This document shows, piece after piece, positions 1-10,225 of a stretch of DNA of 64,000 nucleotides. Location of the stretch: contig NC_053049.1 in NCBI RefSeq assembly GCF_003473485.1, positions 17,546,001 through 17,610,000 of the forward strand, given 5' to 3'. The notes beneath the pieces were generated by a model. That model saw nothing but the letters and a program-made list of their open reading frames with translations, did not search any database and was not told where the DNA came from. Numbering within the stretch: position 1 is the first letter of the stretch; each line of letters opens with the position of its first letter. The position numbers and the translations under genes were made by a program. The stretch is from Medicago truncatula. Its lineage: Eukaryota > Streptophyta > Magnoliopsida > Fabales > Fabaceae.

Positions 1-792
1 TATGAGCTGATTCATCTATTGTAAAAGAAATGAACACAAATGTAGCTCCTAATGTTGTCTGCTATCATATATGTGATTTGTTGTGTCTGCCAATGCTGTA
101 TCCATCTTCATGTAAAGTTTTTGGATAAGGCTATTACTGAATCACCGTTGCTGTTAATGTCGTTGCTATGAAATAATGAAAATTGGAAAAGAAATGAGAG
201 AATAAATGTTATGCCTTTATTCTGTAATTACAAATATACTCTAATATTTAAATTCCTCATTTCTTTTCGTAATTTATTTCCATTTTAAGAAATTCATTTT
301 CAGATTTTCTAAATTCCACAATCTTTTTTGCTGTTCTGTCGTGGACATTTTGTCAGCTCTTTATGTATTTGTTGTTGTTCAGAACATTTGTTGAAGTGAA
401 CTGAAATATTGACTGAATTTTGATGGATGAATTTTATTGGTTGGTGGATGCCTGAAAATTGTACTCTACTATAATTTGAATCACAGTATCTAGTATATTT
501 AGGTCCTGATTTTAATATAAACCCATCATCTTGCCTAATCATTGATTTGGATTAACCCACTTTCTTAACATTCAATGCCTTAAAATCAGAAAATCATGAT
601 TCAGTGCATGTTTGAAAATTCGTTGGAAAGACCTCAAACATACATTTGAAGTATCTCCAACAGGTTTCCAAACACACTACTTCACCATTGGCTCTTGATT
701 AACAATCACTAACTACATCAAAGTCCACTTGTAATCTGGAGTCTTGATAATTTGACTATTTTAGCACTGGTAAATTTTGGTATGCCTAATTG
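1..792 (+). pseudogene. Copy A of acid-phosphatase intron 2 (no exon)
   Basis: The first ~790 bases match, with small indels, intron 2 of the acid phosphatase gene further along (about 30760-31210) and a second stray copy at about 15000-15750. The shared text includes the stretch around TGCTGTATCCA and the segment around AAATCATGATTCAG. No phosphatase exon is inside the window here, although exon 2 could lie just upstream of position 1. Similarity stops near 792, where the other copies continue into different intron sequence. It is seen directly as a repeat; that it came from the phosphatase locus is inferred. Confidence 0.8.
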
Positions 793-960
793 TAAACATC
801 ATCATTGGATTAACCGGTTACAACTCAATCATTCACACATGCCTTCCTCTCGAATATGGTGCAGAACTAATCACATATTCCTTCATTCTTAATGCTTTGT
901 TTTACATATTAGTTAATGTAATATGAAGTGAAATTCTAACAGTTTCTTGTGATATAACAG

Positions 961-1240
961 GGTGGATATTGGGACTAATGAACCATTGATTCTAGATGTT
1001 TTGATAAATGCATTGACATAGATAAGTTGCGAGTATGATCTCCACTTTCTCTGATTAACTACTTCAATTCATTTGTTTTCCTTCTCTTTCTCATTACATA
1101 TCCAATTAATTGATTTTGATTTTTGTTTTTTTGATAGCTTTGTTGGGATCAAACAAGTAGTGTTTGGTGTAGAAGAATTTGAGAATTGGAAAGAGGATTT
1201 AACATCAGAAGATTCAGGTTATGGTGTTCATAAGATCTAG
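961..1240 (+). other. Possible exon remnants of an unidentified gene
   Basis: Two short exon-like stretches follow good acceptor contexts: one after ATATAACAG at 960 and one after TTTGATAG at 1137. The second reads 34 codons (1138-1239) ending KIRS-free at a TAG, with a plausible protein composition including VVFGVEEFENWKEDL. The first reads VDIGTNEPLILDVLINAL before a stop. I do not recognise the family and there is no start or upstream gene. It may be a chance reading or the tail of a lost gene. Confidence 0.2.
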
Positions 1241-1243
1241 CCA

Positions 1244-1335
1244 ATTTTCTAGGCATATGGCCAAATGAAGAGTAAATTTTCTAGGCATGGTCAAATGAAG
1301 AGTAAATTTTCTAGGCATGGTCAAATGAAGAGTAA
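1244..1335 (+). repeat. 30-bp tandem repeat, three units
   Basis: Three consecutive units of about 30-32 bp contain TTTTCTAGGCAT followed by GGTCAAATGAAGAGTAA. The last two are nearly identical and the first has a 2-bp insertion. Confidence 0.85.
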
Positions 1336-1339
1336 ATCA

Positions 1340-1530
1340 TGGTTCCAATTGTTATCAAACTTTAGATAAGTTTTATTTGGAGACAAGCCAACAATATTGC
1401 TCATTTGTTAGCTAAAGCGTCATTGTCTTTCGTTAGTCCTCAAGGGTTTGGCCATATCCCCATCATGTATTAAAATAACTTTGATGAATGAAATGAGTTA
1501 AATTTATTTCTTTAAGAAAAAAAAATTCTC
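1340..1530 (+). mobile_element. LINE 3' remnant (end of RNase H domain)
   Basis: One frame reads WRQANNIAHLLAKAS and on to a TAA, which is the usual C-terminal end of the RNase H domain in plant L1-type LINEs (R-x-A-N-x-x-A-H-x-L-A). About 70 bp later comes an A-rich tail near 1515-1527. Only the last ~40 codons remain, so it is a 5'-truncated, inactive copy. Comparable tails occur at 51880-52130 and 56860-57210. Confidence 0.7.
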
Positions 1531-1579
1531 CTGGAGGTATATTTGATTATTTCGCGGTAAATACTAAAATGCCTATGGA

Positions 1580-1690
1580 ATTTGTGGAGATTCACAACTC
1601 CACTAACATGTGTATATTATTTGCAAATAATATACACATGTTAGTGGAGAATTTTTACTTGTGACAAAAATTGATTTTGAATCTCCACAA
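1580..1690. repeat. Perfect 52-bp palindrome inside a longer hairpin
   Basis: Positions 1598-1649 form a perfect inverted repeat with 26-bp arms and no loop, centred between 1623 and 1624. Further out, GTGGAGATTCA at about 1584 pairs with TGAATCTCCAC at about 1678, so the structure extends to roughly 110 bp. No coding frame is involved. It may be a tiny foldback element or a hairpin RNA source. Confidence 0.85.
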
Positions 1691-1740
1691 AAAAATTTAT
1701 GACCCGACTTTCCCTAGGAACCAGGGATTAACACAATTTA

Positions 1741-1905
1741 CCGGTGTTCATGGGGCACGGGTTAAGAAATTAAAAGTAAAAAGAACAGTCAATTTTACAT
1801 TAAAAAGAACACTGTTTTGACTTTCAAAAAGTAGAATACACAATTTTCAAGAGAATATTTCCTTTTATATTCCTTAACAAGTGCCCCGGGACACTGATTA
1901 ACATT
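1741..1905. mobile_element. Small foldback element (MITE-like)
   Basis: Inverted ends of about 25-30 bp face each other: GGTGTTCATGGGGCACGGG on the left and the complement of GTGCCCCGGGACACTG on the right, around an AT-rich core of about 110 bp. No target duplication could be fixed, so the exact ends are approximate and the superfamily is unknown. Confidence 0.6.
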
Positions 1906-2251
1906 TCTCTTATTTTTAATATCTTTATTATAGGAGTTCTAAAGCAATAAATTGAATATAAATTCGACTAAATTAAAAAATATCCACTTGAGAAATATTT
2001 TGAAATAGTCAATAGGTTATACTAGAATATGTTACATTGATCCCACTTCATTCATAAATAATCACATTCTTGCTATTTATGTAGATGGTTAGTGGAGGTT
2101 TTTTTTAAATTACCTTTTCTTGTACAACCAATCAAAGTGTAATATACATTGGCAACATTAAATGTCAATAAATGAGTCAATTTTTTCTAAAAAAAAAAAC
2201 TATTTTAATCATAAGGTAACTTTTAATACGTTTAATTTTTATTTAATTATA

Positions 2252-2663
2252 GACAAGATTACATTAAAGGTCTTTTATCTTATTTATTTGTAACACTTTG
2301 GTCCTTTATCTTTATTTTTTTCCGTTTATGTCTTTTATCTCTCATAAAAGCACATATACATCCTTTTTCTTATTTTATTTTTTAAAAAAAATACATATTT
2401 TTATTTATTTTTAAATATATTTTTGTTAAAAATCAAAAAATCCAGAAATATGATGAAGATGTTCATCATCTTCATCTTCTTCCTTTGAATCTTCATCATC
2501 TTCATTGAATCAAATAAATTTCTACACAAATATATCTACAAATATCAAGAATTAATGTTATGTTCACCTCAAATCTTCTTTTAAACACAAAAATCAAAAC
2601 CCTATATAGAAAGAGATTTAATTTCATAAAAAAAAAATTAGTTATATAAATTGTCACACCGTA

Positions 2664-2733
<70 letters not shown>

Positions 2734-3215
2734 TTCTAACTCAATATTCAAACTCGGCATAAAAATAACCCCAAAATTGAGAGCAGCTTTGCACATCAAT
2801 TTTGTTGTTTCTAGAACAATTTTAACTTTCGTATAGCCTAACTCTTCCTCCAATGACTAAGCCTCCACCATCCGCCTTGCAACATTTGTGAAATTAAGGT
2901 TTTGATTTTTGTGTTTAAAAGAAGATTAGAGGTGAATATAACATTAATTCACGATATTTGGAGATATATTTTAGTAGAATTTTTTTTTTTATTTAAAGAA
3001 GATGATGAACATCTTCATCATATTTCTGAATTTTTTTCATTTTTAATAAAAATATATTTTTAAATATAAAATTATGTATTTTTTTAATAAAAAACAAGAA
3101 AAAAGATGTATATGTGCTTTTAAGAGAGATAAAGGACCTAAACGAGAAAAAATAAAGATAAAAGACCAAAGTATTACAAATAAATTAGATAATGGACCCT
3201 TAATATAATCTTGCC
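2252..3215. mobile_element. Nested Mutator-type foldback element with 9-bp TSD
   Basis: Terminal inverted repeats of more than 300 bp start GACAAGATTA on the left and end TAATCTTGCC on the right. The element is flanked by a perfect 9-bp direct repeat, TTAATTATA, at 2243-2251 and 3216-3224. A 9-bp duplication with long inverted arms is typical of Mutator-like MITEs. It has no transposase. Its insertion splits the left arm of the surrounding foldback element, giving a relative age. An (ATT)n tract has grown in its centre. Confidence 0.85.
2665..2733 (+). repeat. (ATT)23 microsatellite
   Basis: About 23 uninterrupted ATT units lie in the loop of the foldback element. Poly-Asn and poly-Leu frames across it are artefacts of the repeat. 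Confidence 0.97.
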
Positions 3216-3489
3216 TTAATTATATTTAGGTGTTCAATCTTAATTAATTTACACTACAGGACTGACTTAGAACAATTAAAATTTCACATCAAATTTCTTT
3301 CATATGAATATCCTTAGGTTTATCATTTACATTCATAAAATTTCTTATTTCCATTTTGATTTTTCAATTTTGTCGTTCCAAACTGCCGCATTTTTCAATT
3401 TTCGTGAGAATCGTCGTCGTTAATTTGATTCCAAATATCATGAGAATTGCAGTTATTTTCATAACCACGTCAGATATGGTGACTTGATT

Positions 3490-3746
3490 TTTCTTGGTTA
3501 TGAGGCAGTTATTTATAACAATTGAGTAAGTCATCTGTTGTACTTTGAGGACTGATAGCAGGTGTTGCCGTTGTGATGTTGTGGGAGTTTGTTAGCTTTT
3601 TTTTTCGGTTGCTGCTGAAATGGTTATGTCATGAGGCTTATGTTCTTTTGTTTGGAGTTAATTAATTATAACAATTGAGTAAGTCATCTGTTGTACTTTG
3701 AAGACTGCTAGTAGATGTTGCCGCTGTGATGTTGTGGGAGTTTGGT

Positions 3747-3778
<32 letters not shown>

Positions 3779-3810
3779 CGGTTGCTGCTGAAATGGTTAT
3801 GTCATGAGGA
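3490..3810 (+). repeat. Tandem duplication of about 160 bp
   Basis: Two adjacent copies share AACAATTGAGTAAGTCATCT, GATGTTGTGGGAGTTTG and CGGTTGCTGCTGAAATGG. The second copy carries a run of 29 T (3750-3778) where the first has about 9. It lies in the core of the outer foldback element. Confidence 0.85.
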
Positions 3811-4308
3811 TGATAATGAGGCAGGTCTATGCGTGTTAGTAGATTTTATTAGGTTGGCTGCTTAAATAAAAAAAATAAGTCACGATACCTGACGCGGTTC
3901 TAGAAATAACGACAAATCTCACTATAACTGGAACAATCAAAGTGGAAAGAAGAATGAAAAAGAAACAAGAATTGATCAATAGGGAAGAATAAAGAAGAAG
4001 AAATTTGAATGAAGGAGATGTTTTTGTTCTCATGTTTGGAGTTTTGGAATAGAAGAAATTTTATGAATTTGAAAGAAATTTGATGTAAAATTTTATTTGT
4101 TATAAGTCTTGTAGTGTAAATTAATTATGATTGAGCACCTTAATATAATTAAATAAAAATTAAAAGTATTAAAAGTTACTTAATGATTAATATTAACTCT
4201 TTTATTTTTAGAAAAAATTGACTCATTTATTTGACATTTAATGTTGTCTATGTATATTATATTTTAATTGGTTGATATCATGAAAGGGTAATTACCCTCT
4301 AAACAGAA

Positions 4309-5071
4309 GATGGTAACGTAGGCCTCACGGTCAGTGGATAGTATGAATTGTTGGTCTCATGGTTTGACAATGTGGTGTTTGGAATTATTCTCATGAGAGT
4401 AGATAGATAAGTACCGCATGAAAATGGATGTAGTATTTAGAGTTTGAATGTGAGGAGAGACGCTAAATCTGCTAGCTGTAGTTTGATTTTTCATTGGAGT
4501 GAAGGTTGTCTTTCCGAATTAGACATACAACCATCTTTGTAGTTTCTCAGGTTTAATGCAATGTAGAAAAGATAGTTGAATATTAATCCTTCAAAAAAGA
4601 CAAAGTTGAATATTGGCCTCAGATTTAGCTACCGAAATAGTTGAATATTCCTTCAAAATATTGATTATCTCAAAAGAACTGTCGCAATTTAATTTCCAAG
4701 ACATTCATGGCACCAAACGACCAATTCAAGAATACGATGAAGTTTGTTTTGGCATATCACATGATCCAAACGTTTTCTAGAATATTTTAATATCTTAAGC
4801 ATTTCATTGAGGTCCAATGTATAGGTAATGATGCGGATTAACTTCAAAAAGTTTGGTCTAATGGTAAAATGAACCTGAACATTATTGGTTTAAACTCCAT
4901 TAGTATTTTAAGAGGAAGATCAATGCAAAAAATTAAAATGACTTATAATAAAATACGAGGAGGTATTTGTCTTGATTTCAGTGTTAATGTTTTTTGGGAT
5001 TGTATTAAACAATTCAAAGGTTGTGTTCTAATTTTAAAAATTAAACCATAATAAAAAAAAAGCACAAAATA
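4309..5071. other. Intergenic stretch, nothing recognised
   Basis: AT-rich sequence with only short chance frames. No domain, promoter motif, inverted repeat or known repeat could be supported. Confidence 0.5.
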
Positions 5072-5338
5072 CATTTTCCCTTCGTTTTAAATTACATGTC
5101 GAATTTTTTCAATGTGCACTATTTATATGACTTATTTGATCATATTTTTTAACTAATATATAAATATAAATGTTAGCATATAAGATGTTGTTCGATTTGT
5201 CTCGATAAATATTTTTAAAATATTAAAATTTTATAATTTTCACTTTAAATAATTAAAGATATCAACGATCAAAGTTGTGCATTGACATGTGTGAAATAAT
5301 TAACTGCGACCGACATGTATTTTAAAACGGAAGAGAGT
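5072..5338. mobile_element. Stowaway-like MITE
   Basis: The left end (TTCCCTTCGTTTTAAATTACATG) pairs with the complement of the right end (CATGTATTTTAAAACGGAAGAG), giving about 30-bp inverted ends around 210 bp of AT-rich core. CTCCCTCCGT-like ends beside TA dinucleotides are typical of plant Stowaway elements of the Tc1/mariner group. Confidence 0.6.
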
Positions 5339-6092
5339 AATCTATAACATCAAAATACAACTTCAAACTAACATCAATCTTCATCCTTCTAACATTTTTA
5401 AAAAATCATAAACTTAAACAATATATTATACATGTTAACAAAAAAATTTAAGCCCCTAACTTCAAGGTCATGTGTTAAACATCTTGTTACACTTGTTTTT
5501 ACATATTCATGAGCTTTTTAGTCAAAAAATACTCATGAGCTTTGATGGAGAGTCATGAACAACTTATTTTTTTTATTTTTTATTTTAAAGAAGTCATGAA
5601 CAACTTTATTAATGTATGCTTAATTATCATATAATTTGGTTGGTGGTGGGGGAGGAGGGTGGCTGCGGATGATGATGCGTGGGTTGCTCCAAAAAATTAC
5701 TTTTTTAAATGCTGCAACATAAGCAAAGTAAAAGCTGCTTCCCTCAGCATGGTTTCTTTTAGTTTTATATGGAGTTTACTTAAAATAAATAAATTAATTT
5801 TCCCCTAAAAAAAAGTCTCATAAATTTTAGACTTGAATTATTATTGCCTAAAATTCAATGGATAAAGTTTGGAATAAAAGAATAAAAGAGTTTGAAATTT
5901 TGAGTTTAAATTCAAAAATGACTAACTGCTAATATTTATCATTAAAATTTGTCAAAAATAACATTTATCATAAAAAAAAATCTTAATTAATATCTCTGCC
6001 AGCTTTGTTTAGTTGGAGTTAAAATGTGAGAACTCTAACCATTTGATTACTTGATAAAATAAATCTTAATCAATTGAAATAATGAAGTACAT
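5339..6092. other. Intergenic stretch, nothing recognised
   Basis: AT-rich, with a short G-rich patch near 5641-5685 (GGTGGTGGGGGAGGAGGGTGG on the plus strand). No gene or element could be supported. Confidence 0.45.
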
Positions 6093-6258
6093 AACCAAGT
6101 TGTTTGGGCTCCAGTGGCAAGGAGCTTATTCCAAGGACGCACCCGTGAAATACCAAATTCAATTCTCAGAAAAACAACGTTTGACCAGTGCGCATGCCTC
6201 TACGCACGAGGCGAATTAGTCGCCCACCTTAACGGGTGCGAAAGCCAAAAATAAAATA
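6093..6258 (+). mobile_element. tRNA-derived SINE with 16-bp TSD
   Basis: A 166-bp insertion is flanked by a perfect 16-bp direct repeat, AAATAATGAAGTACAT, at 6077-6092 and 6259-6274. Near its 5' end is an A-box-like segment (GGCTCCAGTGGCAAGGAGC), followed by a weak B-box (CAAATTCAATTCTC) and a short A-rich tail. These marks identify a retroposed, pol III-type SINE. It sits about 390 bp upstream of the first P450 start. Confidence 0.85.
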
Positions 6259-6571
6259 AAATAATGAAGTACATTAATTTTATAAGTCTAAGTTTGACCA
6301 AAATTGTTAACCGGTCTATAAAATCTTCTTGGTTTGTGTTGTGGATCGATAAATCATATACATAAATTTTTTTAGTCAAATTCAAACCAAACTAATTCAA
6401 TGATGAACATGGTAACGCCTAGTTCATGTCCTTGATAAGAAAAAAATAAAAGTAGTAGTTCATGTCGGGTCATTTAGTCATGGGTCAATAAACAATAAGT
6501 AGAATATTCCAAGTAAACTACTAAAGTATGAGTAGTTCAAATTAAATGGCTGTTCTTATTCAACAAAAATC

Positions 6572-6582
6572 ATATATAAATA
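6572..6582 (+). promoter_or_regulatory. TATA box of P450 copy A
   Basis: ATATATAAATA lies about 70-80 bp before the start codon. The same box and the sequence after it (ATAGACATATTGAGCTCCTC) are conserved before the second P450, so the core promoter was duplicated with the gene. Confidence 0.65.
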
Positions 6583-6652
6583 GACATATTGAGCTCCTCA
6601 TTAAACTCACTTGTATTGAACAAGTTCAATAGCTCATAGTTCTCTCAAAAAA

Positions 6653-8985
6653 ATGGACTTGTTACAAAGTTCCACACTTTCCTACCTAGTAATAATTTTC
6701 ACTTTCTCTATACTTCTCCTTATCAAATTTCTTACTCCAACAAACAAAACAAACCAAAAAAACCACTCTAAGCTTCCACCAGGTCCTTCACAACTTCCCA
6801 TAATAGGAAACCTTCTAAAACTAGGCAACAAACCACATCATTCTTTGGCAAATCTTTCAAACATTCATGGTCCAATAATGACACTAAAGTTAGGCCAAGT
6901 AACAACCATAGTAATATCCTCAGCAGACATAGCAAAAGAAGTTCTACAAACACATGACACCTTACTATCAAACCGGACTGTCCCGGACGCACTCTCCGTT
7001 CTCAACCATGATCAATATAGTTTGTCATTTATGCGTGTTTCCCCACGTTGGCGCGACCTTAGAAAAATTTGCAATAACCAGTTGTTTGCAAACAAAACTC
7101 TCGATTCAAGCCAGGCGCTAAGGCGGAGGAAATTACAAGACCTCTTAGATGACATCAAAAAGTGTAGCGAAATTGAGGAAGCTGTCGATATTGGAAGAGT
7201 TGCTTTCATGACGACGATTAATTTGTTGTCGAATACTTTTTTCTCGGCAGATTTTGTGCATTCTGCTGAGGAAGCTGGAGAGTATAAGGAGATTGTTGTG
7301 AGTATATTGAAGGAAGTTGGAGCACCGAATTTGTCGGATTTTTTTCCTATGTTGAAGGTTTTTGATTTGCAAGGTATTAGAAGGCGTTCTGTTGTTTCTG
7401 TTAAGAAGGTTTTGAGTATATTTAGGAGTTTTGTTGGGGAAAGGTTGAAGATGAGGGAAGGTACTGGTTCTATTGGGAATGATGATGTTCTAGATGCTTT
7501 GCTCAATATTTCTTTGGATGATGGGAAGATTGAGATGGATAAAGATGAGATTGAACACTTATTGCTGGTATGTTTTCTCTGATTCCTTCTCTATTTAAGT
7601 TTTTTAATCTTGTATCTAATTCTATTTATGTTATTAATATATTAGATTTAATTTAGACTTAATAGCAGTTTTAGCCCCCTAAGTTACAAGAAGTTGCGAT
7701 TTTGGCCTCGTAAGAAAAAAACTACAAAACCGCACCTAAGTTTTGACCCTGTGGCAGTTTTGGCCCCCTAAGTCAATTTTGACTCGGTCAACGCACATGT
7801 GGACGCCATGTGTGTATTTATTTATTTTAATTAAAAATATAAACAAAAATATTTTTTAATTAAAAAAATAAAATAAAAACTTTTTTAATAAAAAATTTAA
7901 TTAATTAAAAAATAAAAAAAATATTTTTTTAATTACAAAAAAATTACTTTTTAAATAATTAAAAAGTAAAAAATAAGACAAGTGGCGTCCACGTGTGCGT
8001 TGACCGAGTCAAAATTGACCTAGGGGGCCAAAACTGTCACAGTGACAAAACTTAGGGGATAATTTTGTAGTTTTATTTCTTAGGGGGCAAAAATCCAACT
8101 TCTTAAAATTTAGGGGGCTAAAACTGCTATTAAGCATTTAATTTATATACACCAATCATAACCACAAGATCACTGAAATAGTTTGACTTTAACCATAACC
8201 ATTTTTAAAATCACACATGAGTGGTTGTGATTTCTCGATAATATAACCTTTTTTTAGTGGCATAGTATGAAAATTGGATATAGTCTTACAATTTTAAAGA
8301 CCAAATTAAATATTAATTCAAAATTCTATAATCTAAACTTTGTACTAAATAATTTTGGTATGTATACCAGAACATATTTGTTGCAGGAACAGACACAACA
8401 ACATACACTCTAGAATGGGCAATGGCAGAGTTAATGCACAATCCAGAAATCATGTTAAAAGTACAAAAGGAACTTGAACAAGTTGTTGGCAAAGGTATTC
8501 CAATACAAGAAACAGACATAGCTAAGTTACCATACATGCAAGCAGTTATAAAAGAAACATTTCGTTTACATCCACCAGTTCCCTTGTTATTACCTCGCAA
8601 AGCAGAAATCGATGTTGAAATTGGTGAATACATTATTCCAAAAGATGCACAAGTGTTGGTTAATGCATGGGTGATTGGTAGAGACCCAAATAAATGGGAT
8701 AATGCTAATGTTTTTATACCAGAAAGGTTTTTGGACAATGAAATTGATGTTAAAGGACATCATTTTGAGCTTATTCCATTTGGGTCTGGTAGAAGAATTT
8801 GTCCTGGCTTGCCTTTGGCTATTAGAATGTTGCCTATGATGTTGGGATCTTTGATTAATTGCTTTGATTGGAAACTTGAAGATGGATTAAATATTGATGA
8901 TTTGAACAAAGAAGATGAATATGGGATTACTTTGGAAAAATCTCAACCTGTGAGAATTGTTCCAATCAAATTGACTAAACAATAA
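6653..8985 (+). CDS. CYP76-like cytochrome P450, copy A
   Basis: Two exons (6653-7567 and 8371-8985) joined in phase 0 give 509 residues, a normal microsomal P450 length. The donor is CTG|GTATGT and the acceptor ATACCAG|AAC; a nearer AG inside TTGCAG would delete conserved residues. Visible landmarks are an N-terminal membrane anchor (about 9-28), the proline hinge LPPGPS (41-46), the I-helix AGTDTT (310-315), the K-helix ExxR (367-370), PERF (422-425) and the haem loop FGSGRRICPG (442-451, Cys449). These features and the single intron position fit the CYP76 family (geraniol 8-hydroxylase and related terpenoid or phenolic hydroxylases). It should act at the ER with a P450 reductase. The substrate cannot be read from sequence. 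About 35 of 509 residues differ from copy B. The intron carries a foldback insertion. Confidence 0.93.
7656..8135. mobile_element. Mutator-type MITE in the P450 intron, 10-bp TSD
   Basis: A 480-bp element has near-perfect long inverted ends (left CTTAATAGCAGTTTTAGCCC; right the complement, GGGCTAAAACTGCTATTAAG). It is flanked by the direct repeat ATTTAATTTA at 7646-7655 and 8136-8145. The intron of P450 copy B has a single uninterrupted ATTTAATTTA at the matching place, an empty site. There is no coding capacity. TSD length and arm length fit Mutator-like MITEs. Confidence 0.92.
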
Positions 8986-9450
8986 TCCACCATGTATGCA
9001 TGATTCGATCTCCAATAGTGTTTTGGAGCAGCGGAAAAAAATTCGTGTAGAAAAGTGCTATCTTATGCGATAGTATTTTGAGTTAGTTAAAAAAATATTT
9101 AAATGAGAGAGGATCTGAGTCCTATTTGCATATGTTATACGCATGTGTGTTAGTTCTAATAAAATAAACGATTAGGGTCAAATGTAAGTGTTATATGGTG
9201 TTTTTATTAATGTAAGTCTTATATGGTGTTTTATCTACTTTGTTGTAATTGCAATACCCCTTGTTGTAACCTTTTTGTCTTAGTGTTGTAAGTGTCCTAG
9301 GTGATGTTAAGACAATATAGGACAACTATAAAAGAATACAATGGAATATATGACAACTACAAAAGATTATGGATGTCTTTGGCTCTTTGCTAGCAAGTGG
9401 GCAACATATTGACTTGTAGCCTTAGAAATTTGACAATTAAGTTTTGTTCG
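8986..9450 (+). repeat. 3' flank shared by the two P450 genes
   Basis: The 3' flank matches the region after the second P450 (18993-19580), for example GAGAGAGGATCTGAGT and TTTTTGTCTTAGTGTTGTAAG. The P450 duplication unit therefore runs several hundred bases past the stop codon. Confidence 0.8.
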
Positions 9451-10225
9451 TATTGACTGATAGCTCTATCATATGTCCCTTTAGAAAAACGTTAATATTG
9501 TTCTTCTATGATATTATTTATTATTTATTACTCTATTTTCTTGCTATTCTTTTAATCTCTTTTTTCTATGAAGTATTAATTTCTCTTTTTCATACAAAAT
9601 TAGTTATATTTTTAATATCTCTTGTTTTGTTCGATGCATTTCTATCAATTTGAATGAATAAATATTTTTTTTACTCAAGATAAATAGTTTTTTTTTTTTT
9701 TTTTTTTTTTACCAAAAACAAGTAAATTGCACCAAAGGTCCTTTAATATATTTAATTATAACAATTTTCTAGTTTATGTTGTTTTTTTCGTATCACTTAC
9801 GTTTTTAAGTTATTTAGTTGTAACAAGTTAGTCTTTTATATTTGTTTAATACCGCTTATATTTTTAAAGTAATTTAATTGTAATTTTTAAATGTCGAATA
9901 ACACATATTTAAGATTTGAAATTCTCTAAATTATTACAGATAAATAACTTACAAGATCTAAGTGGCACAAAAAAATTTAAAAGAAAATTATTCAGTTAAA
10001 TAATTTAAAAGATATAAGTGGTACGAAAAAACTTAAAATCAACTTATCAAGATTAACATAAGAAAATGTGTTGAAAATGTGATGGTACGCGCCAACAAGG
10101 TGAAGAATTGTTTTGCACTGACAGTGTGTTTATTTACTCACTCACTTCACTTCAGCGATAGCGATTTCTGCTTAGGTTTCTTCCTCGGTTCTTCTTCGTG
10201 ATTTTGATTTTCAGTTCCAATCTCC
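9451..10225. other. Intergenic: poly-T tract and foldback, then F-box leader
   Basis: A run of 23 T occurs at 9688-9710. Sequence near 9780-9830 (CGTATCACTTACGTTTTTAAG and TTAGTTGTAA) is roughly inverted near 9960-10040, suggesting a degenerate foldback element. The last ~90 bases before 10226 are conserved before the intact F-box gene on the other strand (GATTTCTGCTTAGGTTTCTTC) and are probably its 5' UTR. Confidence 0.5.

Larger units (their letters stand above)
2095..4308. mobile_element. Outer foldback element with long inverted arms
   Basis: Sequence at 2095-2251 continuing at 3216-3345 reappears inverted at about 4030-4308. Shared text includes AAATGAGTCAATTTTTTCTA and TTAATTTACACTACA. 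The left arm is interrupted by the element at 2252-3215, so this element is older. The centre (3345-4030) holds a tandem duplication and no transposase frame, as expected for a non-autonomous foldback transposon. The outer target duplication is not clear; GATGGTTA and GATGGTAA lie near the two ends. Confidence 0.7.

Noticed and set aside
1244-1335. CRISPR-like repeats
   Set aside because: Three back-to-back units without spacers in a plant genome; a simple tandem repeat.
2638-2853. Poly-Asn and poly-Leu reading frames
   Set aside because: Both are translations of the (ATT)n microsatellite inside a foldback element.
7012-7506. 164-codon frame antisense to P450 exon 1
   Set aside because: Shadow of the real exon; the same antisense frame appears in copy B only because the exons are similar.
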